Shown here piece after piece: positions 8,462 through 14,356 of a stretch of 14,356 nucleotides of DNA. The stretch is taken from assembly GCA_015680635.1 (NCBI GenBank), contig JAABOA010000491.1, forward strand, positions 1-14,356, written 5' to 3'. The translations under genes and the position numbers were made by a program. This DNA is from Lunasporangiospora selenospora (taxonomy: Eukaryota; Mortierellomycota; Mortierellomycetes; Mortierellales; Mortierellaceae). Numbering within the stretch: position 1 is the stretch's first letter; each line of letters opens with the position of its first letter. Under the pieces are notes generated by a model. It was not told where the DNA came from. It did no database searches and saw only the letters and a program-made list of their open reading frames with translations.

Positions 8462-11112
8462 ATGGAACCACTGTCGACCATGAAGGAGCCCCTTAGCCGA
8501 GGCCATCGTCATCAGGACAGGGCCGCAGATGACATTGCCAACGATGGCCCGCAGGACAACAGGGAGGAGATTCTCCCTGACTCGGTTGTCGGCATTCTTC
8601 GACGAATGGCCGAGGAGATCAAATGTCCAATATGGTAACCGTGCCCTCTTGACGAGTGACTTTTTTTATTGACAACCACTCTATGCTTTCTACGGGACAA
8701 GGGACCACCAAGTCATTCTCACTGATGTTATGTTGTTTCTCTCTAAACCCCCCCACAGTCTTTGTACGATGGAACAGCCGACTTCTACGGGCTGCAATCA
8801 TACCTTTTGCAGGGCATGTATCAACAGTGCACTGGATCGACATAATGACTGCCCGCTTTGCAAGACCCATGTCACAAAGAGGAGTCTGAATAATGCTGAC
8901 CATCTAGAACTGGTCATTGACGCTTTTAACCAGCTCCGTGAGGTGTACGAAGATGATAGTGGATATGGTAGGTATTCGCCCCTGTTCCCTGGGCAATTTT
9001 TGCCACCAAAAAAATCTAAAAATCACAATATGCATGCACCCAAAAATTGTAACTCACAAAATCACAAACTCCTATCCGCACAAACATTGCACGCACGTTG
9101 GTCGAAATGGGAACCCTAGCACTGTCGCAGGCTCCACAAGGCTACTTGGCAGAGCCACAAGATAACTTGACTCAGCTCTATCCGTATCCTGAAAAGCTTG
9201 AAGTATCGACTGATCATCCCCAGACGCGTCAGGAGCCTTCAGTCGTCCGAAAGCAGCACGCTTCTGAAGAACAACCAAAGCTCAGTAGCCTACCAAATGA
9301 AGAGGTCACTGCATCGTCATCTACTCCTTCCAGAATCATTGATATCTCAAGCTCCAGCAACACAGCAACAAGCGGTCCAGTTACAGTAGGGACGATCAAA
9401 GACAAGAAAAAAACGGTACCAACAACATCTCCCCCACCAGAGACTGCCAACACACCTCTTGAGAGTGTTTCCACAGCTGGAACGACCATCGCAACAGATT
9501 CAGTCGGTTCAGACAGGGTGGATATCGCTTTGGAGGATGACCTGTTGGATTGCTTCGACATCGATTTGGATTCTGTATCTGTCGATCAGGCGGCCATGCT
9601 CTCCGAAAAGATGCTGGCCATGATGTTTATCGACAACCCCCCACCGATGGTGCAGCCACAACCACAACAGCATGAAACTAAGCACACAGCCACATATACC
9701 ACTCATGCAAGTCAAGGGTCTACAAAGCCATTAGAGGCGACTAGCCGAGTTCTGAGCAGCAAGAACGCATCCAATGTGTCGGCAGTGCGAGGGCGTGCGA
9801 ACTCTGTCCCTCGATCCAAGCCGAGTACGTCCATAATAGATTCAAAAGTCACCAAGGCCATTACTAGAACAAACACTTTGAGCACTCTGACATCTTTCGA
9901 TCGCTACTCTCAAGAAGACGTCAAACCTGAAAGGCCTTCACTGGAACCAAGGTTTACTATCTGTGCTACCACCCTCACGGTATCCCAAAAGGTAAAAAAA
10001 AAAAAAGGAGAGGCGAGCTCTCAGCTTCAATCCCTATTATAACATGTCGAGTTGTTTGGCTGACATCCGCCTCTTTCTCCTTCCTTAGGCGCAATTGGAG
10101 AGTGTAGCCAAGGCACTCAAGGCAAAGACGGTGGATGATCCGTCAACAAGACCGACTCATGTCGTCCTAGACATTAGTATGAACACAACATTGCCAATTC
10201 CCTTGATACAATTTACCGACTCTTGTGAGAATCAAAGAAAATAACAATCATTCCAATGTCACCAAAAATGGCTGTTCACCCCCCACTTCCACTCGTTTAG
10301 CACAAGAGCAGGCCTATACTGGAGGCAAAAGAACTGTCAAATATTTCATGGGTCTATTGCAGTTTTCATGGGTCCTACGATTCGAGTGTAATCTCCTCCT
10401 CATCCTCTTCCCCCCAATGCTTATCCTGAACATGATAATCCCATATTAACATTAGTGCCTTTTGTGATCCTTTGTAAATAATAGGGATCACTGCTTCTAT
10501 GAAAGCGGGGTACTGGGTCGATGAGGCCTCCTATCAAACATATGACAATGAGTTTGGTAACAATGGAGCTAGGCGGTCGAGAGCTAGCTTTGAACGAGGA
10601 GTAAGTCTCTGTCCGTTGGTGCTTTGTCCTAGAAATAAAACGGTGGATAGAAAGAAAGAAAGAGTCGAGCTGATATATTTCTCACTGTCTGTTTCCAATA
10701 GGACCCCCCGCTCTTTGCGAATTGTGAGATTCAGCTCTCTGGAGCATTTTCAAGGCCGTCAAGGGACGACATTGACATGTTGCTTCGAACAGGCGGTGGA
10801 ACCATTGTGTCTCGACTCTTTCAGCAACAGCTGAAATTACTGAAGACATCTGCTACCGACAATAACAACGACCAGGACGCGTCCGTGCAAGATCAAGGAC
10901 CAGCCATGCATTTGCTCGTCTTTGACCAGGCTGTGCAGTCTGGGGTGATGAGTCTCAAGCGACTCAAAGCCGATATCGAGTCGGCTCAACGAACAGCCAA
11001 GTCGCTCGGAAAGCATGTCTGCCTCGTCCAATCCAAGGACTTGCTTGATTGCATTGCTCAATACGACCTGAACAGCCTTGTGGAGACTAGTCTTTCTCCC
11101 AGCAGTAAATAA
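8462..11112 (+). CDS. BRCA1/BARD1-like E3 ubiquitin ligase: RING + tandem BRCT, seven exons
   Basis: Exons: 8462-8634, 8759-8967, 9120-9991, 10089-10176, 10301-10387, 10485-10600, 10702-11112 (1956 nt, 651 residues). All are GT-AG with matching phases. The RING finger (residues 55-92) has all eight ligands: C55-x2-C58-x11-C70-x-H72-x2-C75-x2-C78-x10-C89-x2-C92. It resembles BRCA1 at CPIC, CPLCK and TKRSL, and includes the Ile and Lys that contact E2 in BRCA1. A Ser/Thr/Pro-rich linker follows (about 125-400), with an acidic-hydrophobic patch at about 262-300. BRCT1 (about 405-510) has THVV (441-444), RTVKYFMG (458-465) and FEW (475-477); BRCT2 (about 517-640) has PLFANCEIQLSGAF and TGGGTIVSR. 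LKAK, the FEW block and ARRSR before BRCT2 recall BARD1. There are no ankyrin repeats. The expected role is nuclear ubiquitin ligase activity in DNA-damage signalling and homologous recombination. RING and BRCT1 are both split by introns. Confidence 0.88.
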
Positions 11113-11338
11113 ATACCGATAATGAGAAATAAAAAAAAATAAAAAAAGGCAACCCAGTCGAGCTGTTGGTTACAATTTTTGGCTCTTCTTCGTACCACTA
11201 TTATTATTTTTGCGCAGCTTTTCCTGGCCACTGATGCTAGCTGCCCTTCAAGACTATCCTTCAGAAAACGCCAAGATTGAGAGAAAGAGCGAGAGAGAGA
11301 GAAAGAGCGAGCGAGAGAAAGAGCGAGTGAGAGAGCAA
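11113..11338. terminator. Shared 3' intergenic region of two convergent genes
   Basis: Two AATAAA-type hexamers (11128-11133 and 11138-11143) lie just after the RING-BRCT stop codon and are plausible poly(A) signals for it. The rest is AT-rich DNA followed by a purine tract that forms the 3' flank of the minus-strand F-box gene. No gene is seen. Confidence 0.55.
11277..11336. repeat. GA-rich imperfect microsatellite
   Basis: About 60 bp of GAGA/GAGC/GAAA units immediately 3' of the F-box gene stop codon. Read on the minus strand it is a CT-rich 3' UTR segment. Confidence 0.85.
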
Positions 11339-13081
11339 CTAGTCTTCGTCATCGTTGGATTCTGTTTGGACAGAGAATACAGACTCGGGTGCATGATAGT
11401 CTCGATCTCCTCGGATCCAATGGTCCAACCAGATATCCAGAATTGGCCAAAGAGATTCGGGGGGAGGTGGTGGCGTAGGTGGAAGAGGCGATCTCTTGCT
11501 AATCTCTGCTCCAGTCGAGATCTGGTTCTCCCCTCCACCTTTCTCCTCCTCCTCTTCCTCCTCTTTGTCCAAGGTCTCTAGTACCACCACTGCATTCTCG
11601 CGGATAACCACTTCCACAGTCCCACTGAACCCTTGGGCGGTCGACACGTGTTGATTGGCTAAAGGCTTCTTGTACATCACCTTGGCGTCATCCCCAAAGC
11701 GATCCATAGTCTCCTGGACCCATTCCGTCAAAGCCATGGATTTCGAAGTCGCCGACCCAAAATCTTCAATGTACTCGAAATAGTCGGTCGCAATCCAATA
11801 CCAATCCATCTCCCTCATCACCTCGACAATCCGAAAGGGATCGTCTCTGGATCCCGAAAGGTATCGACCACACAGTTTTGAATCAGAACGCAACTTGAGT
11901 CGAACCAACTCCAGTAGAGTGGTCAAAAGACGTCGTCGTCTGGGTCGTAACTGTTTGCCCAATGTGGAATCTGTATGATGCGCTAAAATACCAATATCGC
12001 CGCCATGGTGATTCCGTGCCCATTGAACAATCTGTAAGCCTATCCTGTTCGGATGCGAGAGACTATAGGACGTATCCAAGGGTTGGACGAGTACCTTTCT
12101 GGGCTCTGCATGGGCTGAGGGTGGTACAGAATTTAGTGCCGACTGCGGGCAAGCGGGAGAGGACCATTTGGACGTTGAAGGAAATGTAGGGAGTGATGTT
12201 GACGATGGCGTCGATGACGACGACGACGACAACGACAATGGCGGTGATGATAAGGACGATGAAGATGATGAAGAGGATGGTGATGGTGATGGCCGAGATA
12301 TCGCAAAGGTTCCCTGCTCAATCTCTGAACTCTTTCCAGGTTCAATATGACAGACTTGTGGAGCGACATTAGGCGATGGTGCCGTAGTATTCTCCTGGCC
12401 ACAAGGTGGCAATGGTGTCGAAAGATTTCCTAGACCCGGTGAGCTAGTCGTAGTGGAACTTTCCGAGCGAGAGCTTGCGTGAGACGATAAAGTCGAAGAG
12501 GAAGAGGAGTGTGGTGATGATGAAGCCGATGATGACGAAGCCGATGGAGAAACAAACATGGGAAAGGAACACATTTGCCAAGCACTCGTACATCCTTTGA
12601 CCACATAATCTGAGGGTCGACTCGCTCGTTTCGGCTCAGGATACCGTTCGTAGTACTGTCGTCGGCAAGGTCGACACATCCACACTCGGCCTATTGCATC
12701 TTCTCTCGAGACTGGTAAAGGAATGGTAGATCCAACACCCTTGGAAGCCCGTGTCAAGCAGAGTTCACAAATCAGAGCCACATGTCCAAGAACCAAGTCG
12801 TAATAAGTCTTGACCCATCCTTGGGGTTCTCCCAGTCGACACTGTTGAGCGAGTTGACGCCAATGAGATTCGAATCCTTGTCGGATCACAGCTTGCCACT
12901 CTCTCGAGACTATGGTGAGGACAGCGAGTCTTGCTGGTGGGATAAAGGTCAAGATACGGTGCCAGATTTCTGGAGGGATCTTTTCCAAGATTTCTTTTGG
13001 GATGGGTGGATCTTCTTTAACGAGAGGTATCGGTTCCTGTGGCAACTCTAGAGTCGTAGGTGTTAACCATGGGTCAGACAT
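11339..13081 (-). CDS. F-box protein with paired CxxC motifs and serine-rich insert
   Basis: A single exon of 580 codons plus TAG. The ATG at 13081 (MSDPWLTP) is chosen because the frame upstream has only a TTG, not an ATG. The F-box occupies roughly residues 34-80 (IPPEIWHRILTFIPP, then a VSREWQAVI segment) and would bind Skp1, making this a candidate substrate adaptor of an SCF ubiquitin ligase. C105-x2-C108 and C136-x2-C139 follow, suggesting a small zinc-binding unit, then an Arg-rich segment. Residues about 180-330 are a Ser/Thr/Pro low-complexity insert. The C-terminal half is ordered-looking, with an RPRRRR basic patch, a WYWIATDYFEYIEDF segment and a poly-Glu run, and ends in Pro-rich and acidic stretches. 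No WD40 or LRR repeats are visible, so the substrate-binding mode is unknown. It is convergent with the RING-BRCT gene, and a decayed partial copy lies about 1 kb upstream. Confidence 0.85.
   Translation of the reverse strand: MSDPWLTPTTLELPQEPIPLVKEDPPIPKEILEKIPPEIWHRILTFIPPARLAVLTIVSREWQAVIRQGFESHWRQLAQQCRLGEPQGWVKTYYDLVLGHVALICELCLTRASKGVGSTIPLPVSREDAIGRVWMCRPCRRQYYERYPEPKRASRPSDYVVKGCTSAWQMCSFPMFVSPSASSSSASSSPHSSSSSTLSSHASSRSESSTTTSSPGLGNLSTPLPPCGQENTTAPSPNVAPQVCHIEPGKSSEIEQGTFAISRPSPSPSSSSSSSSLSSPPLSLSSSSSSTPSSTSLPTFPSTSKWSSPACPQSALNSVPPSAHAEPRKVLVQPLDTSYSLSHPNRIGLQIVQWARNHHGGDIGILAHHTDSTLGKQLRPRRRRLLTTLLELVRLKLRSDSKLCGRYLSGSRDDPFRIVEVMREMDWYWIATDYFEYIEDFGSATSKSMALTEWVQETMDRFGDDAKVMYKKPLANQHVSTAQGFSGTVEVVIRENAVVVLETLDKEEEEEEEKGGGENQISTGAEISKRSPLPPTPPPPPESLWPILDIWLDHWIRGDRDYHAPESVFSVQTESNDDED
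12191..12297. repeat. GAT/GAC/GAG-rich coding low-complexity tract
   Basis: On the + strand this is a run of GAT, GAC and GGT triplets. On the coding minus strand it gives TCN/ATC-type codons and the poly-Ser segment of the F-box protein. It also generates spurious Asp-rich (+) and His/Arg-rich (-) ORFs. Confidence 0.85.
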
Positions 13082-13209
13082 TGATGGCTCTGTTTGCTTG
13101 TGGGAAATTGAGATGGAAAGAGTCAAAAGAGGCAGCGAAGCAAAAAAAAAAAGGGTGCGCGGTTTTTTTTAGAAGGAAAAAAAGTGCAAATGGTGGGTGA
13201 TATCGAGCG

Positions 13210-13219
13210 TGCACGTGCA
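13210..13219. promoter_or_regulatory. Palindromic E-box (TGCACGTGCA) upstream of the F-box gene
   Basis: A perfect 10-bp palindrome around CACGTG, about 130 bp upstream of the F-box start codon. CACGTG is the core site of fungal bHLH factors (Cbf1/Pho4/SREBP-like). Position and symmetry suggest a regulatory site, but a chance occurrence cannot be excluded. Confidence 0.4.
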
Positions 13220-13947
13220 GCGCGTGATTATTATTTTTTTAGACGAGTTGTCCTTCCAATGCCAAAGAGCGAGAGTGGGCGAGAGAACCACTTGTCTACA
13301 ATTCAATAATGAAATTCACTGCCAGCTGATAAGGCCAATACCCCGCAAAGCCCAATGGTCCGACTATCGAAATGCCAGTCAGTAATAGAGACCCCAAAGG
13401 CGAAAAAGCTGTTTGAAAATCTCATGTACTTCCGACAAGGCACTGCTGTCGCGCCCAGCCCTCCTGCCGAAAACCATCTGCATTCTCATAGTTGTACGCT
13501 CCCAAACCAACTATCTCCTATAACAGTCAGTATAATAGTTGGTCAGAAAAAAAAGATGAGGCTTAAAGTTTCTTCACCTCCCGTATCCTCAAAGCATCCC
13601 ACCCCCACCCCCCCTCCCTTGGGCATCTGCGCAATACACCATCACAAACAACCAAAAGTTAATGTTAATTAATGTCAACTTGGACCCAGAAAGATGGTCG
13701 GGTCCAGAGTCAAACACTCAATTTTAACCCTACTGTAGCTGAGCAAATCAATAAAACATCATGGGAAATGATACTTGGTGTCTCTGTTTAAACCCCAATC
13801 TCGAGTAACAACTGTATGCAGACTCGGGTAGTAGGGCATGTTGTCAATACTTCTTGCCATGTCCAAGTTCCTCTCAGCGCCAATCCTGACCGACCGACAT
13901 TCTCCTCCCCTGAACACTCTACGATATCGCTTCAGAAAGGAACATTC

Positions 13948-13964
13948 AAAAAAAAAAAAAAAAA
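13948..13964. repeat. A17 homopolymer tract
   Basis: Seventeen consecutive A followed by TTAAAT, in the gene-poor stretch about 85 bp left of the F-box relic. Confidence 0.85.
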
Positions 13965-14048
13965 TTAAATTTGTTGTTTCAGCCTCCTTTGCGGTTTTAA
14001 ACCCAACAACCCGACTAGAGATTATCCCGAAACAGAAAAAGGTACCGC

Positions 14049-14356
14049 CGATCTAACACTCTTGGAAGACCGTGTCAACCAGATCGGGGCCACATGTCCA
14101 AGGCCTGACTCGCAATAACAAGTCTTGGCCCCCATCTTGGGGAGGTGGTGGGGGGGGGGGACCGAGCCTATGCTGTCAACAAGACAAGTTGTCGCCAATG
14201 AGATTTGAACTCCTTGTCGGATCACAGCTCGCCACTGCCAAGAGACATTGGTGAGGACGGCAAGTCGTGTTGGTGAGATAAACGTCGAGCAAAAGACTTT
14301 TTTTTTTTTCTTCATTTTGACAAAGTGCCAGTTCTTAAGGCAGCACCAGAGTCGTA
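14049..14356 (-). pseudogene. Decayed partial copy of the neighbouring F-box gene
   Basis: This stretch aligns by eye along its length with about 12726-13058 of the intact F-box gene, in the same orientation. Shared blocks include CCAATGAGATT, CCTTGTCGGATCACAGC and, at the window edge, GAGTCGTA (14349-14356 against 13051-13058). Translated on the minus strand it retains RLAVLTNVSWQWRAVIRQG, GLGHVAP and LTRSSKS, matching the end of the F-box and the following region. Lesions: about 70 bp encoding the first F-box helix (PPEIWHRIL) are replaced by a shorter T-rich segment; about 9 bp covering the first CxxC (CELC) are lost; and a G run near 14148-14160 disturbs the middle. No start codon with normal context is present and the C-terminal two thirds are absent, so it is very unlikely to be functional. 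It continues past the right edge. Confidence 0.85.

Larger units (their letters stand above)
13082..14048. other. Intergenic region without a supported gene; F-box gene promoter at its left end
   Basis: About 970 bp. The left 150 bp are the upstream region of the F-box gene (minus strand), with A/T-rich leader sequence. The remainder contains only short, compositionally poor ORFs such as the one at 13355-13672, none with a recognisable motif. A 17-bp A tract lies at 13948-13964, close to the edge of the F-box relic. I found no terminal repeats, tRNA-like fold or transposase fragment. Confidence 0.6.

Noticed and set aside
9229-9561. 110-codon antisense ORF within the RING-BRCT linker exon
   Set aside because: It is a shadow of the Ser/Thr-rich coding strand, with no motif and no independent start context.
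10499-10834. 111-codon plus-strand ORF over the BRCT exons
   Set aside because: It starts within exon 6, reads through the intron at 10601 and then runs in a wrong frame across exon 7. The spliced frame gives the conserved BRCT2 sequence.
11277-11336. GA-rich repeat as a possible CRISPR or satellite array
   Set aside because: There are no unique spacers and the units are irregular short purine repeats, so it is an ordinary microsatellite.
12133-12402. His/Arg-rich minus-strand ORF and Asp-rich plus-strand ORF
   Set aside because: Both are alternative-frame readings of the poly-Ser tract of the F-box gene.
13082-13126. 15-residue N-terminal extension of the F-box protein
   Set aside because: Its first codon is TTG, not ATG; the first true ATG in the frame is at 13081.
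13355-13672. 105-codon ORF in the gene-poor region
   Set aside because: Low-complexity Pro/His/Lys content, no recognisable domain and no splice partners; not enough to call a gene.

Overview
This window looks like nuclear DNA of a gene-dense, intron-containing fungus. The introns are mostly 55-150 bp, have GTRNGN donors, CTAAC/CTGAC-like branch points and T-rich AG acceptors, and the genes are conserved opisthokont ones. A fungal-type UCS (UNC-45/She4) protein and a BRCA1/BARD1-type protein, which the familiar yeasts lack, suggest an early-diverging lineage. My best guess is a Mortierella-like species (Mortierellomycota); this is an inference from gene content, not a proven assignment.

Layout, left to right. 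(1) 1-2052 +: the 3' part of a UCS-domain myosin chaperone gene, cut by the window edge and opening in an 18-codon ACA (poly-Thr) tract. (2) 2053-2527: intergenic DNA and a promoter rich in GT and CT microsatellites. (3) 2528-5332 +: a complete six-exon gene for CCT4, the delta subunit of the TRiC/CCT chaperonin. It has a 788-bp first intron and a 15-bp last coding exon. (4) 5570-8307 -: a seven-exon gene for a 728-residue helical protein that I do not recognise; six introns can be placed with consistent phases. (5) 8308-8461: a 154-bp head-to-head promoter. (6) 8462-11112 +: a seven-exon gene for a 651-residue protein with an N-terminal RING finger and C-terminal tandem BRCT domains, a BRCA1/BARD1-type ubiquitin ligase. 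(7) 11339-13081 -: a single-exon gene for an F-box protein with two CxxC pairs and a serine-rich insert. (8) 13082-14048: about 970 bp with no supported gene. (9) 14049-14356 -: a decayed partial copy of the same F-box gene, running off the window.

Functional picture. Genes 1 and 3 are neighbouring cytoskeletal chaperones (UCS proteins fold myosin, CCT folds actin and tubulin). The unknown gene and the BRCA1/BARD1-like gene share one short promoter, so they may be co-expressed and perhaps act together, possibly in DNA-damage ubiquitin signalling. The F-box protein is probably an SCF substrate adaptor from a duplicating family, as the adjacent relic shows. Reading single ORFs hides most of these genes: both the RING motif and the BRCT1 domain appear only after splicing. 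The exon models were worked out by hand from splice signals, reading phase and protein family motifs.
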